DNA of 48,602 bases from Spirochaetota bacterium. GTDB lineage: Bacteria; Spirochaetota; UBA4802; JAFGJZ01. This document shows positions 32,571 to 41,024 of this stretch, piece after piece (position 1 is the stretch's first letter; every line of letters starts with the position of its first letter). The position numbers were made by a program, and so were the translations under genes. The notes beneath the pieces were generated by a model. The model saw only the letters and a program-made list of their open reading frames with translations, had not been told where the DNA came from and ran no database searches. The DNA is taken from contig JAKPJF010000163.1 in NCBI GenBank assembly GCA_029554345.1, forward strand, positions 1-48,602, read 5' to 3'.

Positions 32571-32602
32571 AAAAAACCCCGGCCGAATTTCTCTTGCCGG
32601 GG
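32571..32602 (-). terminator. Rho-independent terminator after the exported protein gene
   Basis: On the minus strand CCCCGGC (32602-32596) pairs with GCCGGGG (32583-32577) around a 12-base loop, followed by six T (32576-32571). It ends the gene at 32632-33312. Confidence 0.93.
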
Positions 32603-32631
32603 CTGACCATACTTAATCAATAATATAGAAA

Positions 32632-33312
32632 TTATCCCTTAGAATTTTTTTCCATGGCTCTTAGTGCCCTGCGGACATTAATAGCAGGAGATAGATTTTT
32701 TATTTTTTGTTCCAGTTTGGGTTCTCTTACAAATTTATTTTTAGTCCAATTGTAAACTGCAGTCTCAACAAAATAATCATTTCCATTCTGATAAGAACAA
32801 AGAATAAAAAGCTCGCGTTCTTTATCCTTATCCGCCTGATCGAAAAATACAGATAAAACTTCCTGTGCTGTATTTTTACCGAAACTCACCGTTCCAAGCA
32901 TCATTTTAACATATTTATGATCCGAATCTTTTGGCATAAGAAGCATGATTTGAACCTTTCCGTCATTGTTCACAATATAAGGAACAATCAAAATTGATCC
33001 TATTGATCCGTCTACCGGTCCGAATACACCGCTTGTGATCCAATGGGTATACTCGCTTTTAGGAGGAAGAATTTGCTTAATATCTGTTTCTCTGTCTCCA
33101 GATTCATTTGTCTCATAATCGTATTTGCTTTGCGGTTTTTTCGCAGGCACTGCGCTTTTATTTTTTGCTTTATCTTCCTTGGAATCTTTCTTTTTATCTC
33201 CTTTGACATCAGCAACTTTTTTCTTCAAACTTTTGATCATGCCGGCATCAACTGAAGATGTTACGGCAAACATTGAAGCAAATACTAAAACCAATATTTT
33301 TAAATACTTCAA
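32632..33312 (-). CDS. Exported protein of unknown function with Lys-rich linker
   Basis: About 226 residues with a signal peptide (KYLKILVLVFASMFAVTSSVDA). A highly charged, Lys/Asp-rich low-complexity linker (~28-70) follows. A compact C-terminal domain (~75-226) contains GPVDGSIGSILIVPYIVNND then GKVQIMLLMPKDSDHKYVKM. I do not recognise a family. The start is TTG 33312, six bases after GAGAGG, giving MKYLKIL; the longer TTG reading touches that site. It has a clear promoter and terminator, so it is a single-gene unit for a periplasmic protein. Confidence 0.75.
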   Translation of the reverse strand: MKYLKILVLVFASMFAVTSSVDAGMIKSLKKKVADVKGDKKKDSKEDKAKNKSAVPAKKPQSKYDYETNESGDRETDIKQILPPKSEYTHWITSGVFGPVDGSIGSILIVPYIVNNDGKVQIMLLMPKDSDHKYVKMMLGTVSFGKNTAQEVLSVFFDQADKDKERELFILCSYQNGNDYFVETAVYNWTKNKFVREPKLEQKIKNLSPAINVRRALRAMEKNSKG

Positions 33313-33334
33313 AACCAACCTCTCTTTTTTAAGC

Positions 33335-33362
33335 AGTATAACCGTTTAAATTAAGAAGTCAA
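33335..33362 (-). promoter_or_regulatory. Promoter of the exported Lys-rich protein gene
   Basis: On the minus strand TTGACT (33362-33357), a 16-base spacer and TATACT (33340-33335) lie 22 bases before the start codon at 33312. Confidence 0.75.
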
Positions 33363-33406
33363 GAATTATGAAACCCAATTTAATATATTAATTTAGGGAT
33401 TTATTC

Positions 33407-34021
33407 TCACACAATTGAAAGAAAAACGGCTGTATAGTGAAGAGCCGCCCCGATGATGCAAAAAACGTGAAATATTTCGTGAAAAACTCTAACGGGTTTT
33501 TTGATCATATAAAATACTGCTCCTGTTGTAAATGCAACACCCTCGCCCAGTAGAAAGAGAAGCTGCGAGGAAGGAATTGTGGAAAGAAGCTTTTTCAGGG
33601 GAATAAGAAGAATCCATCCCATAATCAGATATATTGATGTACTTAGTATCCGCGATTTTCCCGTAACAAAAAACTTAATAATGCCACCGGCGATAACAAG
33701 CGACCACTGAACAGAAAGAATTGAAATCATCCATGCGCCGTCCAGGAATAAATAGCAGATGGGAGTGTATGAACCCGCAATCATGACAAAAATCGCGAAA
33801 TGATCAAGTTTGCGGAAAATTGAAACAGAATTCTCGCTTTTCTTAGTCGCGTGATAAACAGCGCTCGAAGTGAAAAGAAAAGTTATGGCAAATCCGTAAA
33901 TGAGAGATACAGCCTTAAGTTCAGGTGTTTTTGAATAAGCTGCAAGAATTATCGTTCCGGCAAAACTTAATAGCGCGGCACCGAAATGAGTTGCAAAAGA
34001 TACAGTTTCTGATTTTTTCAT
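33407..34021 (-). CDS. Hemolysin III / PAQR-family membrane protein
   Basis: A 204-residue, seven-helix inner-membrane protein of the hemolysin III (YqfA/TrhA-like, PAQR) family. The metal-binding residues of the family are visible: the SSAVYHAT segment, LDHFAIFVMIAGSYTPI, and HEIFHVFCIIGAALHY with its two histidines. Bacterial members affect membrane energetics and fluidity; direct haemolysis is not established. GGAAG lies seven bases before the ATG. It is divergent from metY across 113 bases and no operon partner is seen. Confidence 0.93.
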   Translation of the reverse strand: MKKSETVSFATHFGAALLSFAGTIILAAYSKTPELKAVSLIYGFAITFLFTSSAVYHATKKSENSVSIFRKLDHFAIFVMIAGSYTPICYLFLDGAWMISILSVQWSLVIAGGIIKFFVTGKSRILSTSIYLIMGWILLIPLKKLLSTIPSSQLLFLLGEGVAFTTGAVFYMIKKPVRVFHEIFHVFCIIGAALHYTAVFLSIV

Positions 34022-34134
34022 TATATTACTTCCATTAAAACAGACATGCTGACAAAAATTAAGGTTGCCGATTTAAAAAATATTTGTCGTTATTATATAC
34101 GCATAAAATAATGTTAATAATTTCCGGAGATATT

Positions 34135-35397
34135 ATGAAAAACAAATCTATTGAAACAGTTCTTGTTCACGGCGGATATAATCCTGATGAACACAATAGG
34201 AGCAGAATGGTTCCAATTTATCAAACGTCTGCTTTCTGTTATGACTCCGCTGATCATGCAGCAGAACTTTTTGCAATGGATGCACCAGGTCACATTTATC
34301 AAAGGATAGATAATCCGACCGTTAAAATAGCAGAGGATCGATTAGCTGCTGCCGAAGGAGGTGTCGGAGCAGTTGCTTTTTCTTCCGGAATGGCTGCTGT
34401 TTCTTCTTTTATACTGAATTTTTTAAAGTCAGGTGATTCAATAGCCGCGGCAAACTGCCTTTACGGCGGATCAATGGGTCTTTTTACGGACACTCTTCCT
34501 TCTCTTGGAATTAATACTTATTTCTTCGACCCTCTTAACGGAGCTTCTTTAAAAAATGCAATTACTGATTCAACAAAACTTGTATTCGTAGAAAACCTTG
34601 CAAATCCTTCACTAGTCGTTCCCGATTACCAATCTATTGCAGAAATTTGCGCCAACTCAAAACTGCCGCTAGCAGTTGATAATACAATCGCTACACCTTT
34701 TATAACCAATCCTATTTCATACGGAGCCGATTTTGTAATTCACTCGTGCACAAAATATATGGAAGGACACGGCTCAATTATCGGCGGCGCGGTAGTAGAC
34801 AGCGGAAAATTCGATTGGGATGAAAAACGTTATCCTATGATGTTTGAAGCAGCACCTGGCGGAAAAAGCTTTGTGGATAAATACGGTCAGCTTGCCTTCA
34901 TCATGCGAATGAGAGGAAAAACTCTCATGAATACCGGAGGATGCATGGCTCCTCTTCACGCATGGCTGCTTCTTCATGGCATGGAGTCTCTCCATGTACG
35001 TTATCCGCGTCACTGCGAAAATGCGGAATATCTTGCAAAAAAGCTTATTTCTCATCCCAGAGTTGCATGGGTCAATTATCCTGGATTTGGAGATCATCAT
35101 TCACATCTCAATGCAAAGAAATACTTCAGGAATTACTTCGGCGGAATGTTAGGTTTTGGTCTCAAAGGAGGCTATGAAGCTTGCAGAAAAATGATAGATA
35201 ACATCAAACTCATTTCCCACTGTACCAATATCGGCGATGCGAAAACACTTATGATTCATCCTGCAAGCACAACTCACCGAAACATGCCTGAACAGGATAG
35301 AATAAACGCAGGAATCGGCAACGACTTCATCCGTCTGTCGGTAGGCCTTGAAAATAAAGACGATTTGTTTTCGGCTATAGAAGAAGCTATGAGCTGA
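34135..35397 (+). CDS. metY: O-acetylhomoserine sulfhydrylase-type PLP enzyme (MetY)
   Basis: A 420-residue Cys/Met-metabolism PLP enzyme. Visible residues are Y55/R57 (IYQRIDNPT, phosphate from the neighbour subunit), D182 (VDNTIATP) and PLP lysine K207 in HSCTKYMEGHGSIIGG. The long 420-residue form with ISHCTNIGDAKTL is characteristic of O-acetylhomoserine aminocarboxypropyltransferase, which makes homocysteine with sulfide. Methionine gamma-lyase is the main alternative, but those have a Cys in the CxxP-like active-site position and are shorter (~398). The start at ATG 34135 has CCGGAG. A B12-regulated metE is in the same window. Confidence 0.85.
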   Translation: MKNKSIETVLVHGGYNPDEHNRSRMVPIYQTSAFCYDSADHAAELFAMDAPGHIYQRIDNPTVKIAEDRLAAAEGGVGAVAFSSGMAAVSSFILNFLKSGDSIAAANCLYGGSMGLFTDTLPSLGINTYFFDPLNGASLKNAITDSTKLVFVENLANPSLVVPDYQSIAEICANSKLPLAVDNTIATPFITNPISYGADFVIHSCTKYMEGHGSIIGGAVVDSGKFDWDEKRYPMMFEAAPGGKSFVDKYGQLAFIMRMRGKTLMNTGGCMAPLHAWLLLHGMESLHVRYPRHCENAEYLAKKLISHPRVAWVNYPGFGDHHSHLNAKKYFRNYFGGMLGFGLKGGYEACRKMIDNIKLISHCTNIGDAKTLMIHPASTTHRNMPEQDRINAGIGNDFIRLSVGLENKDDLFSAIEEAMS

Positions 35398-35471
35398 TTC
35401 CTTTTGATAAAGCGCTAATCTTTTTTTTTATTATTCCGATAATCCTACGGGACACTTTCTTTTTCGGCCGA

Positions 35472-35520
35472 CCGGTTTTCGTTTTTCAGTTGGCGTAAAA
35501 CGGAAAGCGGCCGGCTGTTT
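35472..35520 (+). terminator. Long hairpin with T-rich tail after metY
   Basis: 35472-35485 pairs with 35497-35510: 14 positions with one G-G mismatch and one wobble. A T-rich run (35517-35524) follows. It lies 75 bases after the metY stop in the 220-base gap before the fusion gene. The rest of that gap contains TTGACT-N19-CATAAT (35531-35561), a possible promoter for the fusion. Confidence 0.55.
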
Positions 35521-35617
35521 TCTTTTGTTCTTGACTGTTTAAAAACGGTATGAGACATAATTCGAAAATACTCCGGTTTTCTGTTCTCTTTATTTTCTGA
35601 TAAGAGGTGACGGCATA

Positions 35618-37888
35618 ATGAAAAAAACAATTATGATAATCGGCGGCGGATTGCTTCAGCTTCCGGCAATTCAGACTGCAAAAAAAATGGGTCTTCAGGT
35701 AATTGTAACCGATTACAACCCAGAAGCAGTCGGAATGAAGTTTGCCGACATTCCCCTTGTTATAAGCACACGTGACTTTGAAGGAACCGTAAGGGAAGCT
35801 AGACGTCAGAACAAACTGACTCCTATAAACGGAGTTCTCACAGTCGGAACAGATGCCTCTATGACAGTATCAGCTGTAGCAAGTGCGCTTAATCTTCCCG
35901 GAATTAAATTTGAAGACGCTGAAGCTGCGACGAATAAAGTAAAAATGCGAACCCGTTTCAAAGAGCATAAAGTTCCCTCTCCGAAATTCTATCCCGTCTG
36001 GTCTCTCGCAGATGCAAAAAAAGCATGCGACAAACTAAAGTTTCCTGTTGTAATTAAACCATGCGACAATATGGGTGCACGCGGTGTAATGCTTATAAAA
36101 GAAAAAGGCATGATTACCGAAGCTTATCAGAATGCAAAAGATTCCTCTCCTTCGGGAGAATTGATTATAGAAGAATTTATGGACGGTCCGGAACTTTCAA
36201 TAGATGCCGTCATTTATAAAGGTAAAATAACGTTTACTGGAATCGCAGACAGAATTATCGAAGACCAGCCGTTCTTCATAGAAAAAGGCCACACCATGCC
36301 GTCTTTTCTTCCTGAAAATATTATTGAGGAAGCAAAACGTGTAATGACACTCGGAATTAAGGCTCTCAACATTACTCATGGATTCGCAAAAGGCGACATA
36401 AAAGTTACTTCAACCGGCGTAAAAATCGGCGAACTTGCGGCAAGACTTTCCGGCGGATTTATGTCAACATATACTTTTCCGCTTTCCAGCGGAATAGATC
36501 TAATGAAAGCCGCAATAGAGATTGCTCTGGGAGAAGAACCTTCAAACCTGGAACCTTCTAAAAATCTTGTATCAATAGAAAGAGCTATTATTGCCAAACC
36601 CGGAATAGTAAATAGAATAATCGGTCTCGATGAAGCCCGCCAAGTTAAAGGAATCAACGAAATATTTATAAGCGTCAATCTCGGGGATAAAATATCAAAA
36701 CCTAAATCAAATGTTGAAAAAGCCGGGCATATTATCGCTACTGCAAAAACTCTGGAAGAAGCCGAAAGAATAATCGCAGAAGCTAAAAAAATAATTCAGA
36801 TAGAAATATCCGACGAAAGCAATATAAGCATGGAGACTATACGAGCTGTAGCCCGTGAAAAATTCAATAAAGTCTGTTATGCCTGCACGGAATGCGACGG
36901 ATCGAAATGCGCTTCAGGTGTTCCGGGAATGGGAGCCGTAGGACGCGGAGATTCATTCAAACGCAACATAGAAGCAATCAACGAATATAAGATAAACACC
37001 CGCGTCATTCATGATGTTGATGAACCTGATACTACAGCATACTTTCTCGATCATAAACTCAGTTTTCCTGTAATGGCAGCGCCTATCACAGGAACTGTAA
37101 CAAACATGGCGGGAGCAATTGATGAAGAACTCTATGCACGTTCTGTTGTAAAGGGATGCAGAGATGCCGGAACCATCGGATTTGTCGGTGACGGTGCTAC
37201 TCCGTACAAATACAGAATCGGATTAAATGCCGTTGAAAATGCCGGCGGACTTGCGATTCCGATTTTCAAACCGAGAAAAGACAATGATTCAATAATCGAG
37301 AGAATCAAGGCTGCTGAAAGTGCAGGAGCTATAGCAGTTGGAATGGATATTGATGCAGTCGTTTTCAAAACAATGCAGATGAAAAATCAATCCGTCGGAC
37401 CAAAAGGACTGGAAACCCTTCGCGAAATTATTTCGTCAACAGATCTTCCTTTCGTTCTTAAAGGAATTATGCATCCTCGTGATGCCGAGTTTGCAGTAGA
37501 GGCCGGAGCAAAGGCGATCATCGTATCAAATCACGGCGGACGTGTTCTTGACCAGATGCGCGGAACGATGGAAATTCTTCCTGATATAGCAAGGGCTGTA
37601 AAAGGTCATATTCAGATTATGATTGACGGAGGATTCCGCAGCGGAGTTGATGTCATAAAAGCTCTGGCTCTCGGTGCAGAAACTGTTCTTATAGGAAGAC
37701 CGGTTGCCATAGCTGCTGTCGGGATGTACGATAAAGGAGTTTCTTTTTATCTTGAACATATCCGTAAAGAACTTATCACTGCGATGATTCTTTCAGGTTG
37801 TTCTGACATCTCAAAAATCACAGAAGATGTGATTTTTCACAAATCTTTCTCGAAACGAAATAGAACTCTGAGGGTTGTAAATGGCTGA
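35618..37888 (+). CDS. ATP-grasp ligase fused to FMN-dependent alpha-hydroxy-acid dehydrogenase
   Basis: A 756-residue two-domain protein. Residues 1-~395 are an ATP-grasp ligase with a Rossmann-like start (MIIGGGLLQ), FPVVIKPCDNMGARGV, ELIIEEFMDGPELSIDA and GELAARLSGGF. A linker (420-431, C-x2-C-x2-C-x4-C) leads into residues ~435-756, an FMN-dependent alpha-hydroxy-acid oxidase/dehydrogenase. This has K615, the catalytic H639 in SNHGGRVLD and R674 in DGGFRSGVD. The fusion suggests a carboxylate (perhaps a hydroxy acid) is made or used in both active sites, which is inference. GAGGTGA lies eight bases before the ATG. Its stop overlaps the dedA-like start by eight bases. Confidence 0.88.
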   Translation: MKKTIMIIGGGLLQLPAIQTAKKMGLQVIVTDYNPEAVGMKFADIPLVISTRDFEGTVREARRQNKLTPINGVLTVGTDASMTVSAVASALNLPGIKFEDAEAATNKVKMRTRFKEHKVPSPKFYPVWSLADAKKACDKLKFPVVIKPCDNMGARGVMLIKEKGMITEAYQNAKDSSPSGELIIEEFMDGPELSIDAVIYKGKITFTGIADRIIEDQPFFIEKGHTMPSFLPENIIEEAKRVMTLGIKALNITHGFAKGDIKVTSTGVKIGELAARLSGGFMSTYTFPLSSGIDLMKAAIEIALGEEPSNLEPSKNLVSIERAIIAKPGIVNRIIGLDEARQVKGINEIFISVNLGDKISKPKSNVEKAGHIIATAKTLEEAERIIAEAKKIIQIEISDESNISMETIRAVAREKFNKVCYACTECDGSKCASGVPGMGAVGRGDSFKRNIEAINEYKINTRVIHDVDEPDTTAYFLDHKLSFPVMAAPITGTVTNMAGAIDEELYARSVVKGCRDAGTIGFVGDGATPYKYRIGLNAVENAGGLAIPIFKPRKDNDSIIERIKAAESAGAIAVGMDIDAVVFKTMQMKNQSVGPKGLETLREIISSTDLPFVLKGIMHPRDAEFAVEAGAKAIIVSNHGGRVLDQMRGTMEILPDIARAVKGHIQIMIDGGFRSGVDVIKALALGAETVLIGRPVAIAAVGMYDKGVSFYLEHIRKELITAMILSGCSDISKITEDVIFHKSFSKRNRTLRVVNG

Positions 37889-38522
37889 TTTTTTTGCTCC
37901 GGTAATTGACTGGTATATGTCTCACATTAATTATTTTACCGTCACACTGCTGATGACAATTGAATCTTCTTTCATTCCATTTCCGTCAGAAATAGTGATT
38001 CCCCCGGCGGCATGGAAAGCAGCGAATGGTGAACTCAATATTTTTCTTGTGACTCTTTGCGGAATTGCCGGTTCTCTACTCGGTGCTATTTTCAATTACT
38101 ATCTCGCTCTTTTTCTCGGCCGCAAAATCATTTATTCTCTTGCCGACACAAAAATAGCCCATCTTCTTTTGATAAACCGCGAAGGGATTCAGAAAGCAGA
38201 GAATTATTTCATCAAATACGGAAATATTTCCACGTTCATTGGAAGACTCGTTTTCGCAGTCCGTCAGCTGATTTCCATTCCGGCAGGTCTTTCCAGAATG
38301 AAGCTCAAACCTTTCATTTTCTATACCTGTTTGGGTTCTGCAATCTGGAGTTCAATTCTTGCAGCACTTGGATATTTTCTCTATTCACAAAAAGCTCTTC
38401 TCGAAAAGTATTATTCTATTTTGACAAACGTTTTCATTGTGATTGGAGTTTTGCTTGTAACATGGATTATAATTAAAGTTTTCTTTATTAAAAGAAAAAA
38501 CAGCATCTCAACGGAGAGATAA
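37881..38522 (+). CDS. DedA-family membrane protein
   Basis: A 213-residue member of the DedA family, which includes lipid scramblase/undecaprenyl-phosphate recycling proteins of the inner membrane. Family motifs are ESSFIPFPSEIVIPPAAW (E and the PxPSE loop), GAIFNYYLALFLG, and FIGRLVFAVRQLISIPAGLSRM with G-R, R and P-A-G. About five hydrophobic helices are present. It overlaps the fusion gene by eight bases and is translationally coupled to it, but no functional link is evident. A short peptide gene follows 12 bases on. Confidence 0.9.
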   Translation: MADFFAPVIDWYMSHINYFTVTLLMTIESSFIPFPSEIVIPPAAWKAANGELNIFLVTLCGIAGSLLGAIFNYYLALFLGRKIIYSLADTKIAHLLLINREGIQKAENYFIKYGNISTFIGRLVFAVRQLISIPAGLSRMKLKPFIFYTCLGSAIWSSILAALGYFLYSQKALLEKYYSILTNVFIVIGVLLVTWIIIKVFFIKRKNSISTER

Positions 38523-38534
38523 GGAGCTACAAAA

Positions 38535-38618
38535 ATGTCTGCCGATAAACTTCTTTATTCCGGACCTAAATGGCAAGCAGATTTGTTTATTGAAATTCTT
38601 GATCAAAACGGGAGTTAA
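38535..38618 (+). CDS. Possible 27-residue peptide
   Basis: Twelve bases after the dedA-like stop, an ATG with AAGGAG at seven to eight bases upstream opens MSADKLLYSGPKWQADLFIE ending ILDQNGS. It is a plausible small protein of the operon, or the remnant start of a lost gene. The next gene converges with three bases between stop codons, so there is no room for more. No known family. Confidence 0.4.
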   Translation: MSADKLLYSGPKWQADLFIEILDQNGS

Positions 38619-38621
38619 CAA

Positions 38622-39983
38622 TTATTTCCTGTTAAAAAATTTCTGCGCGATGTTATTCTTGAAGAATGCATCGAAACCGTAAATTATAATATTTTTTGAT
38701 GAAGCATAAGCAAGACAATCATCACTGAACATAGGTGCAATTATTACAATTTTATCAATATTATGATACCTCGCCCGTGAAATATAATTATTTATGGCAG
38801 CTTCATTCACCGGCGATGTAATCCTAGTTGAAAAAACTATATATTCACCGAACATATGAGAATCTCTTTTGCTGGAACAATTATAACAGACAAGCCGGTC
38901 ATCTTTAAACAAAACACTTTTGATGTTATAATCGAGATGAGACAACAGACTCTGTGAGAGCGAATCAAACATATTGGAAGGCATTGAAAGAATTTTTGAA
39001 ACTAGTTTATCCTGACCTATATTCTTATAGAAAAACAGTTTATCCTGAGAATCCTTATAATGAGGGCTCGAATCCTTAACTGAATTCCATCTTTTTACTG
39101 CACTCTCTATACTGCCTGCAGACTCTAAAGCCTCGGCATAATAGAAATTAAATTCCGAAAAATACAGGTCATCTTCATTAACTTTCATATCAGCTTCTTC
39201 AAATACGGAAAGCGCCTGCAGGATATTTCCAAGAGACAGATTAATCTTTGCTTTCAAAAGTTCCTTTTCCGTTTCGCCTTCGTCGAGGTCATGTACATTA
39301 TCAACCCTTTCAAGCGCCCTGTCAAACTGCCCTGAAGCAAAATATATTTTGGCAAGATAAAGATTTATTTCTCCGGAGTAATAATTCTTTCTTTCAGCTT
39401 CAAGAAAACGGCTTTCCGCAGACGGATAATCTTTTGCCCTGAATGAAATTACACCAAGAGTAAATGGGAATTCCCCATCGGCAGGATAAAGATCACTTCC
39501 TTCTTTGCATAGTTTCTTAGCTTCGGCAAAATATCCGGATTCAAGCTGCATCTTTATAGCTGTCTTAAGAATTGATGAAGGCATCGCCCACTTTCTGCTC
39601 ATTGTGTTGAACTGTTCCATAGCTTTTTCAACATTGCCTAGAAGAAGATAAATGCGCGCCAGCATTTCTCTTACATCCTGCTCCATTATCTCAGGTGTAT
39701 ATCTGTCATATTTCAGCATATCCTGAAGAGTCATCAAGGCAAGAATAAAGTGCTTTTTATCAAAATTGTATTTTGATAAAAGCCAGTTTGCATCCGTATT
39801 TGTTTTATCAAGATTAAGCACAGCATTCAATATACTAACGGCCTTTTCATCATTTACACTTAGAAGATCTTTAGCTTTTTGAATACGCTTGGGAATCGCA
39901 TGCATCCTAAATAAATGAAACAAATATATTATTCCGAGAAAGAAACCGGCTGTAACAAAAATGATAAGAAGATTTATTTCCAT
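38622..39983 (-). CDS. Membrane-anchored TPR protein with Mrr/restriction-endonuclease-like C-terminal domain
   Basis: A 453-residue protein. A single helix (residues ~4-25, LLIIFVTAGFFLGIIYLFHLF) anchors the N-terminus. Six or more TPR-like units fill ~35-330 (for example DMLKYDRYTPEIMEQ, NVEKAMEQFNTMSRKW, YYSGEINLYLAKIYFASGQF). The C-terminal ~100 residues carry YISRARYHNIDKIVIIAPMF then SDDCLAYASSKNIIIYGFDAFF, similar to the Mrr-type restriction-endonuclease fold (A-x-x-H-x-x-D-x-x-I/V...A-x-x-YA-x-x-x-x-I-x-I-x-x). No clear D-ExK catalytic set is seen, so it may be an inactive DNA- or nucleotide-binding module. It starts one base after the upstream membrane gene. Confidence 0.68.
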   Translation of the reverse strand: MEINLLIIFVTAGFFLGIIYLFHLFRMHAIPKRIQKAKDLLSVNDEKAVSILNAVLNLDKTNTDANWLLSKYNFDKKHFILALMTLQDMLKYDRYTPEIMEQDVREMLARIYLLLGNVEKAMEQFNTMSRKWAMPSSILKTAIKMQLESGYFAEAKKLCKEGSDLYPADGEFPFTLGVISFRAKDYPSAESRFLEAERKNYYSGEINLYLAKIYFASGQFDRALERVDNVHDLDEGETEKELLKAKINLSLGNILQALSVFEEADMKVNEDDLYFSEFNFYYAEALESAGSIESAVKRWNSVKDSSPHYKDSQDKLFFYKNIGQDKLVSKILSMPSNMFDSLSQSLLSHLDYNIKSVLFKDDRLVCYNCSSKRDSHMFGEYIVFSTRITSPVNEAAINNYISRARYHNIDKIVIIAPMFSDDCLAYASSKNIIIYGFDAFFKNNIAQKFFNRK

Positions 39984-39984
39984 A

Positions 39985-40926
39985 TTATCTTATTCTCTTC
40001 AATTGAGTCGAAATTCCTGTTATGGCATTTTTAAGATAATCTTTTGCAGCATTTTCATATATAGGAAAATTCAGTTCCCCTGAAGTGAATAATTCTCCCG
40101 CAAAATAAATCTCGGCAGTATAATCTTCGGTATCATATAAGAATTTATTTTCTGAAAGAGCCGACGAATAGCGTTTTGATGCAATCTGATAATCTGTCTT
40201 GTTTTTAACCTGCAAAAAAGAAAAAAGAATATCTCCGGATTTATCAAAATACCATGGCTCATAATTTCGCGAAATATCTGCAAGAAGAAAAGATACTTTC
40301 TTTGATATGTCCTTATCTGCAGCAGAAAATGTCCCTTTTTTAAGTTTAATTTTTCCGATTTTTACCGCAAATAAAGAAAGATTAAGATCAAACCGTTTGC
40401 AGTAATTCAATACCAATTGAGCATTGGAATAAATGACTGCACTGCTCTTAATCGTATCAGACAATCCCTTGAGAGACAGATGATAATTTATAATGATATT
40501 ATTCATAAATATGCAAATTGACGACTTGAGATAATGGTATGATGCAAAGGAAAATACGAAACCTACAGCAATATAAAGAGGTATCTGTACAGGCCGTTCT
40601 ATGCTGCTTGAAGAAATTCCATCAATCAGAAAAACTGCAAGAGAGTATAATCCAGCACTTGCGATGAACATTCCGTAATTAACAGAACGCTTGTTTAATG
40701 TATTAAAATCCTTTGTAGTATTTTTTTTTACCTTTGTAATGAAAAATAATGTAAAAAGAAAGAATGCTCCTACGAGATATAATATTTCATAAAAACCGGC
40801 ATGAAATATAAAATTCTGCATTGACCCCGTAAAATATAAAATAGCAGTTGAAAGAGCAAAAATAAAAGAAAACAGAAAAAATGATATTATAATACAAGAC
40901 ACATAAAATGTTTTTATACCGCCCAT
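39985..40926 (-). CDS. Membrane protein with possible degenerate GGDEF-like domain
   Basis: About 313 residues. Four to five hydrophobic helices (~1-160) are followed by a soluble domain (~165-313). This has a strand-helix-strand pattern (LNLSLFAVKIGKIKL, EPWYFDKSGDILFSFLQV) recalling a worn GGDEF/nucleotide-cyclase fold, with the catalytic GGDEF replaced around KSGDI. The similarity is weak and I would not claim activity. I chose ATG 40926 because GAGGAG is just upstream; an in-frame ATG at 40965 lacks a ribosome site. The next gene begins one base after its stop, so it and the TPR/Mrr-like protein likely form a complex in the membrane. Confidence 0.6.
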   Translation of the reverse strand: MGGIKTFYVSCIIISFFLFSFIFALSTAILYFTGSMQNFIFHAGFYEILYLVGAFFLFTLFFITKVKKNTTKDFNTLNKRSVNYGMFIASAGLYSLAVFLIDGISSSSIERPVQIPLYIAVGFVFSFASYHYLKSSICIFMNNIIINYHLSLKGLSDTIKSSAVIYSNAQLVLNYCKRFDLNLSLFAVKIGKIKLKKGTFSAADKDISKKVSFLLADISRNYEPWYFDKSGDILFSFLQVKNKTDYQIASKRYSSALSENKFLYDTEDYTAEIYFAGELFTSGELNFPIYENAAKDYLKNAITGISTQLKRIR

Positions 40927-40989
40927 GCTCTCCTCGATAGAACATTTATAATAGTCCAGCAACATGTTTTTTTCAAAGCTTTTTTAACC

Positions 40990-41018
40990 TTGACTCAAAA
41001 AAATAGAACTTATCTGAT
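40990..41018 (+). promoter_or_regulatory. Candidate leaderless promoter of the J-domain protein gene
   Basis: TTGACT (40990-40995), a 17-base spacer and TCTGAT (41013-41018) predict +1 at 41025, the A of the ATG. There is no ribosome-binding site. Confidence 0.5.
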
Positions 41019-41024
41019 AAGCTT

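Noticed and set aside
35398-35617. Riboswitch before the ATP-grasp fusion
   Set aside because: Two structured stretches exist, but I could not match a conserved aptamer core; the first is better explained as a terminator after metY.
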